Counted from the stretch's first letter, positions 48,885 to 62,358 are shown. The stretch: 64,000 nucleotides of DNA from Raphanus sativus (GCF_000801105.2 NC_079517.1:17298001-17362000); one strand, 5' to 3'. Numbers and translations: made by a program. The notes: generated by a model from the sequence alone, not told the origin.

Positions 48885-49825
48885 TCCTCGGACAAAAGCT
48901 TGTGTGGCTTGAATCTCCAAGAAATCCTAGACAACAAATTTCCCATATAAGAGTTAGTTCTCTGTGAATACCGAAACGACATGCTCAAGGTGAGATGATT
49001 TTTCAGTAGTGTTTGATTGATTTTCTGGTTTGGTTGGTTTGTAGAAACTAGCAGAGGTGGCTCATGCTCAAGGTGCACTTGTGTCGGTAGACAACAGTAT
49101 TATGTCACCACTGCTCTCTCGGCCATTAGAACTTGGAGCTGATATGTTAAAAAAAACTCATATTTCCTTACTATTGAGTTTCGTTGTAACTCTCAGAACT
49201 TGTCTGGTTTTGTAGATAATGTGATGCACTAGATTTATAGCTGGACACAGTGATGTGATGGCGGGTGTGCTTGCTGCTGTAAAAGACGAAAAGTGTGTGT
49301 TCTTCTACTTGTCTTTACTGCTTTCAAGTGTTTGAGATATTTTCTTATTACATTCTCATTTGTTAGAATTTTCAGATTGGCCAGGGAGTTGTATTTGCTC
49401 TGAAACTCAGAAGGTTTCTGGATTAGCTCCTTTCGTATAGAAAAGCAACACCTCTACTTACTTATAGACAATGGATTTGTATTCCTCTCATCTTTGTTGG
49501 TTTCACTACTTACATTAGATGGTGAAAATATTCAGGAAAACACGAGGAAAATCGCAATGTACTTGTATTCTCATCCAAGAGTAAAGAAAGTGTACTATGC
49601 TGGATTCTGATTCTGATTTCATGCACTTTCTTCTCTTTTGTTAGGGAGTGTTAAGTCACTTATAAGCATATGCCATGCTTCGTGTCACATGCAAGCATAC
49701 CTGCAGCAGTACGCGAGGCCAGAGGCTTGACGGAAGATCTTGTCCGTATATCTGCAGGTATTGAAGATGCTGATGATTTTGATCTCTGATCTTGATATGG
49801 CCTTCAAAACTGGTCCTATCTAGCT
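48885..49825 (+). pseudogene. CBL: Decayed cystathionine beta-lyase gene
   Basis: Cystathionine beta-lyase (Arabidopsis At3g57050) is the plastid PLP enzyme that cleaves cystathionine to homocysteine in methionine synthesis. Recognisable exon pieces in order are QKLVWLESPRNPRQQISHI (about 48890-48950), KLAEVAHAQGALVSVDNSIM onward (49045-49150), FIAGHSDVMAGVLAAVK (about 49230-49283), LAREL and NSEGSGLAPF (49378-49437), ENTRKIAMYLYSHPRVKKVY (49540-49603) and SVKSLIS followed by ASIPAAVREARGLTEDLVRI (49646-49755). The stretch holding the PLP-binding lysine (SATK) is deleted. There is an in-frame TGA before NSEGSG, a large deletion after LAPF, a missing central exon, a 2-bp insertion after SLIS and a 1-bp insertion near the C-terminus. 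The N-terminal part is absent. It sits next to the ARR9 gene as in Arabidopsis. Clearly non-functional. Confidence 0.92.
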
Positions 49826-50567
49826 TCTGAAAAGAAGCACCGTTTATTCTTGTATCAGTTTTGTTTTCATAGGTTCTTGAAGTAAGAATCAATGTAAGTA
49901 ACCATGAAGCGGCTGAGAACATATCAAACAAATAAACTAGTTATTGTTGGATTCCTTGTAAAATCTGTATTCCAGCTGGTAATAGACTTCAAAGCCAACC
50001 TAAGCAAGGTAGAACATGACTATGCAAGTACAGATCTTTCTTCAAAGTAAAACACAACTCTCAATAAGATGTTTGTTCTTTTAAGCCAAAAAAAAAACAA
50101 GATGTTTGTTCTGTTAAGAGATAACAGAGAGGACCCAGTGAACAACTTGTCCTAAAATTCTGTTTCAGGTTAGGTAAGAACAAGTACATGGAACAAACCA
50201 TGACACCTGCACCAGAATATGCCGGATCTGTACTTATTTAATCACTAGTACAGGTATTTGTCTATACATGATAGAGCAACACTGTAAATTGAATTTAAAA
50301 CTACATATCTACAGATCCTTCATATACCATTTTCAGATAGACAAGTTGAATTTCTTTAAAGCAAAACTAAAAAGAGGAGTGAACAAAACTGAGACTGGGT
50401 TATTATTCACCATGTAAGATTAACTGATGTACATATAAACATCATCATCCATCCCTATTCCCCCTCTGCATTCCCTACTGAAACCATGTATTTGTACCAG
50501 TGGAAGCAATCCTACAAATCTCTAAAATCAATAAACCGAAAAAAAAGAAGCATCATTGGCGATAGAA
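49826..50567. other. Region between CBL remnant and ARR9
   Basis: Would include the ARR9 3' UTR at its right-hand side (about 50400-50567). No other gene, repeat or RNA recognised. Confidence 0.5.
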
Positions 50568-51700
<1,133 letters not shown>

Positions 51701-52422
51701 TGCAGAAAGCTTGAAGATCTAATCTTGAATCTTGAAACCAGATGTAAAGTCTCGGACTTTTTCTTATTCTTTGCTTCGGGATTGCTGCTACTTTAATCTC
51801 AATACATGTTGTTTAGTTTTTCTTTTTTTCTTTGCTCCTTGTTGTCATTGTATTTCTGTCAAAAATCTGAAAATTGGTAATAATATCTTTACATTTTTAC
51901 CAAAAAAAAAAGTAACATGAAATAAAAAATAGGGTTTGTGCTAAAAACAAGATCTGATTATATGTTTTTTCTTTTCTTTCTTCTTCCACCAAATCATATG
52001 CAAAAGAGAGAGGGAATAATGAATAAAAGTAATTAGCTTTGAATTGTGGAGAAAGCAAGTTCTGGTAGAAAAATGTTTTTTTTTAAGAAGACAACTCAGA
52101 GGGAAGAAAGAAAAAACAGAATAAATAAAATAATCTCTCAAATAAATCTTTTATGGTGATTTTTTAAGGATTAGATATGAGGTGAGCTTTGCTTTCCATG
52201 CTACTGACCACAACGGCTTTTGTTTTTACACCAAATTTAAAACGATGTACATACAAAAGATTTGTGAATGTAAGCCATAAGTTCAATATTTTTCAAAGAT
52301 TTTAGTTTCAATGGTACTCTGGTTTTTGAATAAATTGGTGTATAACGAAACTTAATTGTTAGATTTATAAGATAAAATTTTCTGGTTTTGTAAATAATAT
52401 AAAATAATTGTACCTACGAAAA
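51701..52422. promoter_or_regulatory. ARR9 upstream region
   Basis: The interval right of the start codon should hold the ARR9 promoter and 5' UTR. GATT/GATCT-type cores, such as the minus-strand sequence AAGATTAGATCTTC close to the start codon (about 51711-51726), are compatible with type-B response regulator binding, but such short cores are frequent by chance. No other gene is recognised. Confidence 0.35.
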
Positions 52423-53393
52423 AATGACTATTTCATATCTAACATATCGCGATATGTTCAATTTATATCCGACTTAATACCAAAATATACATGAATTTAT
52501 ATGGTCGTACCAAAACATACTCTACTTATAATTTTTTGGTGAAATCATACATAGTCGTCGCATCAACTGCCATATCATATATTTTTATTTGAACGTCAGC
52601 TAATTTTGCTGACGAAGACGCTATGTGTATAATTTTTTTTTTATAAAAACTAAATAGTCTTTTATAAGAATAATTTTTTAGAAAATGTAAAATTTTATAA
52701 TTTTTTATTATTTAGTAAAATTAACAAAAAATAATAATTAATTAAATTTTAATCTTATATAAGAGATATATTCGTAAATGTTCTGATCCTATCACAAACC
52801 GTCTTTATAAGAGTTATATATGTGTTGTAATAATTCAAATTCAATGCTAGTGTTACAGACATGTTACTTTTTATTAATCATGATTGTGTTGATCTAAATT
52901 TTTTAAATATAAATAAATTTCCCATGATTAATAAAGTGTAACAAAACTGCGACACCAGCATTGAATACAACACATATATAGTTTCTATAAGGACGGTTTG
53001 TGATATAATCAAAACATTTACTAACATATTTCTTATATATGATTAAAATTTAGTTAATTAATTGATTAATTTTTTGTTAATTTTACTAAATAATAAAAAA
53101 TTACGAGATTTTTACATTTTTAAAAATTCATTTTTATTAAATGATGACTAATATTTAGTTTTTTTAAAAATGTACACATAACATTCTTGTCAGCAAAATT
53201 AGCTGATGTAGAAACCACGCGAGCGAAAGTAGATGACATGGCATTGATGTGGCGATTAGTGTATGATTTCACCAAAATATTAAAAATCGGGTATATTTTA
53301 ATTGAATTATATAAGTTTAGATATATTTTGACACAGACTAAGTCAGATATGAATTAGATATATTACCATATGTTGAGTATGAAATGTTTGTTT
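52423..53393. mobile_element. Palindromic foldback element, about 970 bp
   Basis: The element is almost entirely inverted repeat: 52423-52890 versus 52910-53393. Landmarks in both arms are TCATATCTAACATAT/ATATGTTGAGTATGA at the outer ends, GGTGAAATCATAC/GTATGATTTCACC, TTAGCTGACGTT-like sequence with AATTTTGCTGAC, and TTAATCATGATTG/CATGATTAATAAA near the apex. No coding capacity. It resembles a non-autonomous MULE-type or foldback element; a target duplication was not settled. 53394-54373 to its right is AT-rich without recognised genes. Confidence 0.8.
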
Positions 53394-54373
53394 TTCCCTG
53401 TACATACACAAATTTATTTGAGTATAAATGTTAAGATTGTTACATGTATAACTGCTCTAACGTCCAATGCACACTTACTGCATTGTACATACACTATTCT
53501 ATAATACACTATTCTATAATTAAATCCATATAATTACTATTTTAATATAATTACTGATAGATGCGTGATTCAATATTTTTATTTTGTTAATAATTTTATG
53601 GTTTTTCCATTATTAGTTATTTTTTCTCAGTGCATTACTGCATTGTACTTTATCATTTTAAAATTTAGGATTTAATTGAAATGTTGTACTATTATTAAAA
53701 TTTCTTATAATCATGTTTAAATAAATTTTATAAAAATTACAAAAGTATCTCTTATATTGGTTGTAAAAACTAAAATATTTGCAACATTACTATTTTAATT
53801 TTAAAAGGTTTATCAGCAAAATATTAAGTTTCTCAAAATTTTCAATCTTAATGCTACATTAAAAGTTCGAATATCTTATTTTGAAGATTCATGAAAACTT
53901 AAAAATACTCTGTCAATATCTTTCTCCAAATGTTTTTGTTGTAATTGTCTGATATTTTTGTTCTTATCCTCGATTGGTATATCCTAAGAAGAAATTGTAA
54001 CAGTATGCTGTAGAACATGTTTGTTCTTATTAAAACTTTTAATAAAGTGATTGGTAAACCAGTAACAATATACAATTTTAAAATTATCATAAAATTAGTA
54101 TATAATTTATTTATTTTAAAATAATATATATTAAATTATAATATTAATCATATAATTTTTTAAAGATAATAGATCTTATTTAGTTATAGAAATTATGGCA
54201 AAGGTTAACAAGTTGTGCTAGTTAGCGTTACAAAACGAATTTCATTCATCAACGGGTGTCTCTTCCAAGAGTTATTTCAGAGAATGATTATAAATAGTTT
54301 AAGACACACCAAAACTCTAAGAACTTGAATAAATAACTTTACTTTACTTTAAAAAGAACTGAGATTTATTTAT

Positions 54374-55568
54374 CTAAGAGTATCTCCAATGTATTACTCC
54401 AAAATGGTGTAACTCCAAAATAGAGTAAGATTTTACTCAATGTATTACTTCATTTTTTACTCCAAAAATTGTTACTAATTGTTAATAATATCTTATACTT
54501 ATAAAAATTTACTAATTAACTCCAACTATTTTATGTTTCCAAAAATGCATTAAAATATAAGTTATTTAAATTAAACATCTTATATATTAATACAGAAGTC
54601 ATGATTTTTTCATGTGTGATTATTAATTTGGACCATCCTTTAATTTTTATGAAATGTATTTTATTAAGATTAATTATATATAATCTTTTAACTACTTTAA
54701 TCATAAAATCTTTTGATATATTTTCATTTTAAATATAAATATATATTTTAAAAACTCTAACAAATCTTTTTCAAAGATTTTGACAAGATCTTAATTTTCC
54801 AAAATAAAAAGGTGCTATTTTGGTCATTTTAATTTTTGAGTGCTATTTTTGTGACAAAAACTTAAAAAGTGCTATTTGAGAGAATTGCCCATAAAACTAT
54901 TGTATTTAAAATAGTTATATAAACATTTAGATATATAATTAATGTTTAAAATGTATACCACTAAAATTTAAAATAAATATATATTTATATAAAACTGAAA
55001 ACAAATACCCGTGCGGTTGCGCATGTCAAATTCTAGTTTATTATTAAAAGGTATAAGAAATTATAAAAATAAAATAAAACATAATATATAAGTTGGTTCA
55101 ATAATAAGAATTAGAATATTTTCCCCACAAAATGATCAACTAATGCATTTCATAATGAAAAATAAGTTTCTTTATCTTTGATATTCCTAAATCGAGCAAA
55201 AAGAAATTTGAAATCGGACATTTAAATCACTTATATTATGTTATTTTTATTTTATATTATTTATGTTGTTTAATTATGTTATGCATTTTATGTTAAATTA
55301 TTAAATAATGAAATATCTTGTTTTTCATGTTATTTTATAATTTTAAAATATTATTTAAGTAAAAAATAAGAACATTAAAGATTAAAGGACCATTTCATAA
55401 ATAAAAAAAGTTTAACTCCAAAATGGAGTAATGTGTAAAATTACTCCATAAATGGAGTAACCCTAGCCATTTCTCCATTTTGGAGTTGAAAATAGAGTGG
55501 GGTTGTAGAAGATTTTACTCCAAAATGATGTTTGGAGTAGAAAATAGAGTAGGGTTGGAGATGCCCTA
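54374..55568. mobile_element. TIR element rich in ACTCCAAAATGGAGT motifs, with nested Helitron
   Basis: The left end TAAGAGTATCTCCAATG and the reverse complement of the right end TAGGGCATCTCCAACC are inverted termini. Subterminal zones on both sides repeat ACTCCAAAAT, TGGAGTAA and AAATAGAGTA in both orientations. The interior contains a complete 459-bp Helitron (54578-55036). No coding capacity. The superfamily is not assigned. Its right end abuts the OB-fold gene remnant and marks where that gene is cut off. Confidence 0.7.
54578..55036 (+). mobile_element. Short non-autonomous Helitron, 459 bp
   Basis: It starts TCTTATATATTAATACAGAAG after A (54577) and ends with a degenerate hairpin (CCCGTGCGGTTGCGCATG), TCAAATT and CTAG, followed by T (55037). 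It has a 54830-54890 tract matching the dispersed repeat AAATTTTTGAGTGCTATTTT-type sequence. It is nested in the TIR element 54374-55568. Confidence 0.78.
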
Positions 55569-55663
55569 AGCAGGAAGAAAGGCTAAAGCCTACACCGAAT
55601 AAAACTACACCCAATAATAAAACAATGTAACTTAGAGATGTTTTGAAAATTTATAGTGCCTAC

Positions 55664-56258
55664 CGCAAAGATCACCTTTGAGATCATAGTTAGCTTCAAA
55701 ATCCTCATATGAATGGAACCGGAAACATTCTTCGTCAAAAGGGATGGGACTGTCCTCAAGAACCGACATGATAGAGTTTTTTTTGGTGCAAATGTTAAAA
55801 AACATGATAGAGTTGTGTGAGAAAGATACGGTTACGCTATGATCAGCAACCCGATATACCAGTTTGTTTCTGGATCCGTATAAGTTGAAGAGTTTGTAAA
55901 CTGATCCTTGTTTCATGTCAGGAAAATATTTTTAACACATCCTGATGAAATGAATCCTTGAATAACAATTCCCTGTAGAAGATGTGAAGATTAACATAAT
56001 ACAGAAGGAAAATATAGAAGACGACCATGTTTGAAATAAAATCAGTGGAAAATAAATTTTGGAGAATTCACAAACCTGTTCGTCAATGAGGAGCATTTCC
56101 AGACCAATAATTGTTTTTCTTACTGGGTTTTGAGCCTCCCAAAAATGGATCAGACGGTAGCTTAACTGGGCTTCGTGGGGACCTGGTGAGATATCTTTGA
56201 AGAACATAACTTTCTGATCATTGGTGGAGGAGACAGGGGACTTGCAATTTGATTTCAT
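55664..56258 (-). pseudogene. OB-fold, RPA-like (DUF223-type) gene remnant
   Basis: Exon 1 (56258-56076) encodes MKSNCKSPVSS, then FFKDISPGPHEAQLSYRLIH, HFWEAQNP and GLEMLLIDEQ, the start of the Brassicaceae family of plant-specific OB-fold proteins related to replication protein A large subunit. After a GT-AG intron, exon 2 (55972-55664) continues IQGFISSG, then DMKQGSVYKLFNLYGSRN and HSVTVSFSHNSIM, ending at a GT donor. Joining the two needs an extra base at the A-run near 55928-55932: as read, the frame hits TGA right before KQGSV. The 3' exons are absent because a TIR element starts at 55568. It is thus frame-broken and 3'-truncated. Members of this family multiply in Brassicaceae and some are poorly expressed. 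56259-56980 holds its likely upstream region and nothing else recognised. Confidence 0.75.
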
Positions 56259-56989
56259 GGCATGTTTTGGTTTGTAGAAAGGAATGAAAAACAGTAGTAT
56301 ATAAAGGATGAGAGAGGGAGGGATGCGAAACAAATTCATAAAGAGGGAAGTATACAAAACTATTGATTGATAAGAAGTGGGATCACGGTAACAGAGGTTT
56401 CAAGAAGTCGAAGCGGGGAAGACGAAGTGACTGAGGGGAAGTCGATAGAAGCTGCCATCGATTCGGAGGTTAGGGTACTCATGTGGGCTCATTTTGGGCC
56501 AGAGTAAATAGTTTAACGCCATAGAAAGAAGTCCAGCATTATTGACTTTCTGATTATGAGTAAACGACGTGTTAAATAACTTCTCCCTGATTGGCTGATT
56601 ATTTTTGAGGACGTGACATACCTCTCCTTTGAGTATAATGACCTTTTAGTATTGTTAGATTCATCATACACAAGGCAAATGTCATATCCTAGTTGTTAAA
56701 CTATTTTATAATTTTAATCTGATTAATTATTATATTTGATATATTAATGTTTATACATAAAACTAGTTGTTAACTTTTATAATATTATTAGTCTTATAAT
56801 ATTATATGTTAATTTTTAAAATTGTATATATCTAATAATTATAAATCTTGTATGAATATTTAATTTATGTATTATTTTTAAAATTTTAATAATTTTTAAA
56901 AATATTTTTTCTATTTTTAATTATTTTTACATATCTAAAGGGCCAACTACACTTTTTACTGTTTGTTTCTTCAAAAGATGGATTGAGAT

Positions 56990-57360
56990 ACCTCTAATCT
57001 GATCCAAAAGGGATCCTGCACAAGAAATCTGGATTGGGGTTTTGTGTCCATTGATCTAGAGCAACAATCCATCTGTTAACAAACCATGAACCATGAGAGA
57101 GGACGTGGTGCATGTCCCTATTTGATTGGAAAAAGAATTAAACTCTGCACTTACTCTTCTTCCTCGAACGCAATCTTCTAACTCATAAATTGGTGGGAGG
57201 GTTTTGACTAGCCCTCCAATTTTATGTACTAGAGGGTTCAGTCCATTTACTATAACGCTGGATATGCTTTCTTCGATCAAGTCGTGATTCTCCAGATCCG
57301 GGATGTCTACCATCTCTCCTTCTTCCAGAAGCTCTTTATCTTTTAGCTCTTGCACTAGAG
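56990..57360 (-). pseudogene. LINE ORF1 fragment (DUF4283-type region)
   Basis: A minus-strand frame reads MQELKDKELLEEGEMVDIPD, then IEESISSVIVNGLNPLVHK, GGLVKTLPPIYELEDCVRGR, and after a frame break LDQWTQNPNPDFLCRIPFWI. This order (SVIVRxLNPxxHKxxGLVxxLPxIW, then MDQWxPNP, then PFWVRI) is that of DUF4283 proteins encoded by plant LINE ORF1. The segment ends soon after in stop codons, and no reverse transcriptase is present. It is a dead fragment. Further upstream on the minus strand (to about 57800) is UTR-like sequence that may belong to the same insertion. Confidence 0.78.
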
Positions 57361-58391
57361 AAGAGGTATTCTCTTTTATCTCTTGATCATTGGGTTAGCT
57401 ATTCTCCCCTTGTCATGTTTGTCTTTTACTTAAAAGAGACGATATGTATTCACATTGTATTAACCAACTAAAAACACTTATAAAAACCAATGTAAATCTC
57501 ATTCTCAAGGATGAATTCAAATGTCTTTCATAAATAGTACTTAAAATGAATAGGAAACGCTTAGAACCAAATAATCAAGTTTTCAAATGAAACAATTTAA
57601 TTAAAGAATAAAAAGATGAGAAATAACTAAAATAGAGAGTTTAGGATATTTTTACCCTCACTAGTTGCTGGATTTAGAAGAAAAAGAACAGAAGATTCAA
57701 GATACGATGAGAAGGTATCGAAACACGGTGAGATCTCTTCTCCGGTGAGGCTACACTCTGGTCATTGGAGCTCTGATGGTTAGCGACTATTCTCTGTAAC
57801 TGAACATGATTTTGCTATGTTTTCTAGAGGAAAAAATTATCTTTTTTTGTAGAAGAGAAAATAGAAAACTCTTAAGATTTTTTTACATAGGACCAAAAGA
57901 TTTTTTTACATAGGACCAAATCATTGAAAATCATTGTGGGTCTTGTCATTAGAAATTGGGCTTAGGCCCGGGATATGACAGTGTCGGTACTGATTTCAAA
58001 CATTTGCGACGCAAGTGGTGGTAAGGAAAAACGTCTTTTGAAAAACACAACTTGGATCGAGATTTGCATTTGATTAGCATTTGTGACCAACTAAATGGAA
58101 TAATAGGTTGTATATTGCTTTTTGAAAAAACTAAAAACGAGGGTCCTACGTAAAAAATAAAACTCATTTTGCAAAGAAAACTATGTGCTAAAAACAAAAT
58201 GGTTTTGGAAAAACGCTAACAAAAAGCCAAAAAGATAGTGGACTAAACACAAACAGAAGACGCCAGTATGTTTGTGTTGAATTATTTGAGAGGACCAGTG
58301 TATTTTGTGCGTACGATTCTGTAGCCATTTGACAAAATTGTAAACGTGTATATTATTGGGAACTCGGCCAAAAAAACACTGAACTTTGTAG
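57361..58391. other. Intergenic region with a 23-bp tandem duplication
   Basis: No gene is recognised. The unit GATTTTTTTACATAGGACCAAA is directly repeated at about 57876-57898 and 57899-57920, possibly a duplicated insertion junction. Open frames on the minus strand at 57949-58197 and 58181-58471 lack recognisable motifs. Confidence 0.5.
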
Positions 58392-61106
58392 GAATTGCCA
58401 AAAGAAACCTGGACATATGGACTGGTCAAACAAAACACAAACTTTTCATTGACTTTAGAATTAATTAACAACTAGATTTTGACCCGCCTTTTAAAAGGAC
58501 GGGTAGGTATATTTTTTGTTTCATTTTTTCTGAGAAATTTAATTTTTATATTTGCGTGTTTTATTCATATTTTTAATATTCATTTAATATAATTGTTGGT
58601 ACTATATTAAATATGTCAAGTTGCATAATAATACGCTATATGCATTTAAGAAATTATTTTAAACGTTATTCTTAAAGTTTGCAATATATTATATATTTTT
58701 AATAGTTACCTAACATAGTTCGTCAAGAATATTTGTACCCAGAAAACTCGACGCGGATTCGATCCGAAAATTAAAGTTTTATACTCTATTAGACTTGGCC
58801 TATATACTTGAACCGTTCTTAAAGTGTTATATCTAAAAAACCAATATGAAATCCGATCCACACCGAAAACCGAACGGTTCGAGTATATAGGCCCGAACTT
58901 TAAGTAAAATCATATTCAATAAATATTTTTAATCGAATAACCTATTTAAGAACTGTTAAACTAAATAAGTTTATATAAATATTTATTTCTATTAAAAGTT
59001 TACCTAAAACTCAGGTAAACCCTATTTTAACATCATGTACTTATTAACTATAAACTTAATATTTGTGTAAAATATTTAAAATTAGAAAAAAAATCATAGA
59101 CTTTTAGAATGATCCTATTTTAATATCCAGAATAGTTATATTATATGCCTTGATATATCTAGATTCTGATACGCGTTTTGAAAGTGCATAAATATAATGC
59201 ATAATTTCATTAATAATGTTACATATGTTTGCAATCTTATTTTATATATCTTACTTTAATATTTTATATTAATACGTTGAAATATGTGATAAAATTCATG
59301 AATGTATGTTATTCTTTAATTTTATGATTTATAAATAATAAATTAATTAAGTTACTTTATATTTATTAGTTGATGTATTAATTTAATTATGAATATAAAC
59401 ATTATGGGAATATTATTTTTTATTCTATAATGAAATAATTAATAATTGTTAATAATTTATTTAATATAAATTACGAATTTGATTATTTAAAAATAAATAT
59501 TAAAAAGAATTTATGTTTACATCTTAAATAAAAAGACAATAAAATATATTTTTATAATAAAATCTTAGAAAAGGATACTTGACAATATCTTTTTAGATAT
59601 CTTATTTTGAAAATATTATTAAGTTAGTTGTAAGAGAAAAAATAGGAAGTTAAATTAATTCTATTTTACAAATCTTGAAATATTAATAGATATCTTTTAG
59701 ATTAGAAAACATTATATGAAAATAACTAATGAAATTATTTTAGTTGGACTGTTATGACTTTTTTTATAGTCCAAAACATAGTCGATAAAAAGTTCTCCTG
59801 TTTTAATAGTATTGATATTTTCGTTGACTTCCCAATTTAGCACGCCGTCAGCCAATTTAACAGAAAAATGACATCGTTAAATATTGGTGTTAAGTGAAAC
59901 GACGTCGTTTTGAAATGAGACGAAACGACGTCGTTTTACACGATTTGAAAATAAAATCAAGTCGACCACTGGGATTGAACCCAGGTTATTTGGATCAAAT
60001 GACAAAGTACTTTACCACTCGGCTAGTGGCTCAATCAATGAATATACTAACACATTTAATTATATTTGGTACTGATTGAATATTAAAAAAATATCTAAAA
60101 ACTTAAAAAGATCTTTAAATTTTCTAAAAACTGAAAAATTAATTCCAAAAAAGAAAATTTTCATTTTTCGGATTATAAAAAAAAGTTGAAAAAAAATCGA
60201 AAAAAAATTCTAAAAAGTTAAAATATTTCAAATCTGAAAACATATAATCAGAAACTATAAAAAATATATATATTTTTATTATTTTTTTGACATCTAATAT
60301 ATTTTATTATTATTATTATTATTTATTTTTTATAGTTTCTTATTATATGCTTTCAGATTTGAAAATTTTTATCACTTTTTTTTGAATTTTTTTTGAATTT
60401 TTTTATTTTTTCAAATTTTCTTTTAATAATTTGAAAAATGAAAATTTTCTTTTTGGCATTTTTTATAAAAAATAAAATAAAATAAAAAAAATTATTTTTT
60501 TATAGATTCTGATTATTTTCAGATTCAAGTTTCTTTATAACTTTATTTTTTGTTATTTTCGATTTTTTTTTTCAAAATTTTTAATCCTAAAATGAAAATT
60601 TTCGTTTTTTGGAATTTGTTTTTAAAAATGAAAATTTTGGAAGATTTTTGATTTTTTAAAGGAAAAATAAAATTTTATTTTTAATTTCAGTTTCAAAATT
60701 AATTTTATAAAAAAATTCTTTATTTTTCAAATTTTTGGAATTTTAAAGACTTTTTAAATTTTTAGAAAATTTATTATATTCAAAATCAATACCAAATAAA
60801 AGTAAACGTGTTTGTTCAGACATTGAATGTGCCACTAGCTTAGTGGTAAAATACCTTGTTATTTGATCCAAACAACCTAGGTTTGAACCCCGGTATCTAC
60901 CTATTTTTATTTTCAAATCGAATGAAACAAAACGACGTCGTTTCACTTAACGCCAACAGTTAAGGTTGGGTTAACGCTGTCTTAACTCTCGTTTAACGGT
61001 GTGCTAATTTGGTCAGTCAATCGTAAGTTTCTTAATAATCTAAATAAGTCAACAAAAGTTCAGGCTTTTATTAGTCAGATAAGTGTACATGTTTCTTTTA
61101 GCAATA
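58392..61106. mobile_element. Foldback element with tRNA-like arms, split by a Helitron
   Basis: The left arm (58392-58471 plus 59816-about 60080) is the reverse complement of the right arm (about 60780-61106). Shared marks, outside inward, are AAAAGAAAC, AACTTTT followed by TTGACTT, AATTTAGCAC with GCCGT-like sequence, TTAAGTGAAACGACGTCGTT, and a tRNA-like block. On the left the tRNA-like block (minus strand, 60035-59965) has box A TAGCCGAGTGGTAAAG, a perfect T-arm (CTGGG TTCAATC CCCAG) and a partial acceptor stem. On the right (plus, 60828-60897) it has TAGCTTAGTGGTAAAA and a degraded T-arm. The loop is extremely A/T-rich. No coding capacity. A Helitron (58472-59815) interrupts the left arm. 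Confidence 0.78.
58472..59815 (-). mobile_element. Non-autonomous Helitron, 1344 bp
   Basis: On the minus strand it starts TCAATACTATTAAAACAGG (59815) and ends with hairpin CCCGTCCTTTTAAAAGGCGG, TCAAAAT and CTAG (58472). The plus-strand flanks are A (58471) and T (59816). Removing it rejoins the left arm of the surrounding foldback element, which independently confirms the boundaries. No coding capacity. Confidence 0.9.
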
Positions 61107-62356
61107 TGTATTTATATTTGATCAGGTTCCATGATAAGGACAAAAAAAAACCCATCGAAATATTTTTTATTGTGTCACATATTGAAATAGTTTAAACGAG
61201 AAGATTCGTGAACGTGGCATGCTTCTTTTTATAAAATTATTAATTTGTTTATTCGAGGTATTGAAATAGTTTAAATGAGAAGATTCGTGTACGTGGCATG
61301 CTTCTTCTTATAAAATTTACTCGATCCGTTTCATTTTACTTGTCGTTCTAGATTTCGGCATACAAATTAATAAAACATTTAATTTTGTATATAACTAGAT
61401 AAATACATCATTACCAATACACCTAATCCTATAAAAAAATCAATAAATTTTATACTGAAATAATAAAACGACACTTATTTTAAAACGAAAAATTTTGCTA
61501 TAAAACGACATCTAATTCGATCCATCACTAAACCAATTAAGTGAATTTTGTTAAGTGTCGAACAAATTAAATTTTTAAAAAATATTATAATTTAATTGGT
61601 TCATAATTTTTTAATTTTTATTTATTTTAATCAAATATAAAAGAGGAAATCTTAAAATCAATTAATGTTGATGTCAACCAATCTATATAATCTTATACAT
61701 AATCATTTTTATTATCTAATTATAACAACTATGGAAAATATATATAATATTTTATCATCTTTTCATTAATAGTCTATTTGTAAACAATGTAAAGTACATT
61801 TTTTAAAAGTAGTTAATAAAACTAATATAGTTCTAGTTTTATTTTTCTATTATAAATCAGTGGTAAAAATAGCTTTATTTTCCTATATAAATCATATCAT
61901 AATATACATATATAAGACGTATACTTTTGATAAAAAAATATTGCAATAACTAAATGCATCATAAACGTGTTTATAAATAATTTACGTGAGTTTACAAATA
62001 TTATATTATTTAAATTATCTATATCCTCAAATTTTTAAGGCAGCCAAAAAAAAAAAAAAAAAAAATTTTTAAGGCAGCCACCTAGTTCAACTTAATTTCT
62101 ATTGTAATGCTAAACCTTTTTCGACAAACACGCGGCTGTTTTCACCAAGCGACAACGCTGATTGAAACGTGTGTTGTATCCAAAATTTTAAATAAAAGAA
62201 AGAAACATCTGATTGTTAATCCCTAATTTTAGCAAAAAAAAAAAAAAAATCTGATTGTTAACTGTTAGTATTATTTTAAAGTTATTTTTCTATACTTATA
62301 TAGAGTAATTAATGTCAGTCTCATATCATTCACACATTTTCCCTTTCACTTATTAG

Positions 62357-62358
<2 letters not shown>
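61107..62358. other. Region upstream of the SSL10-like gene
   Basis: Contains a near-duplicate pair TTGAAATAGTTTAAACGAGAA (about 61182 and 61261, period about 80 bp, each followed by GATTCGTG-ACGTGGCATGCTTCTT), short poly(A) runs and AT-rich sequence. The last 150 bp should hold the promoter. No gene recognised. Confidence 0.5.

Noticed and set aside
59965..60035. A functional tRNA gene
   Set aside because: Good box A, box B and T-arm, but the acceptor stem and anticodon arm are poor and an inverted partner copy exists within the same foldback element.
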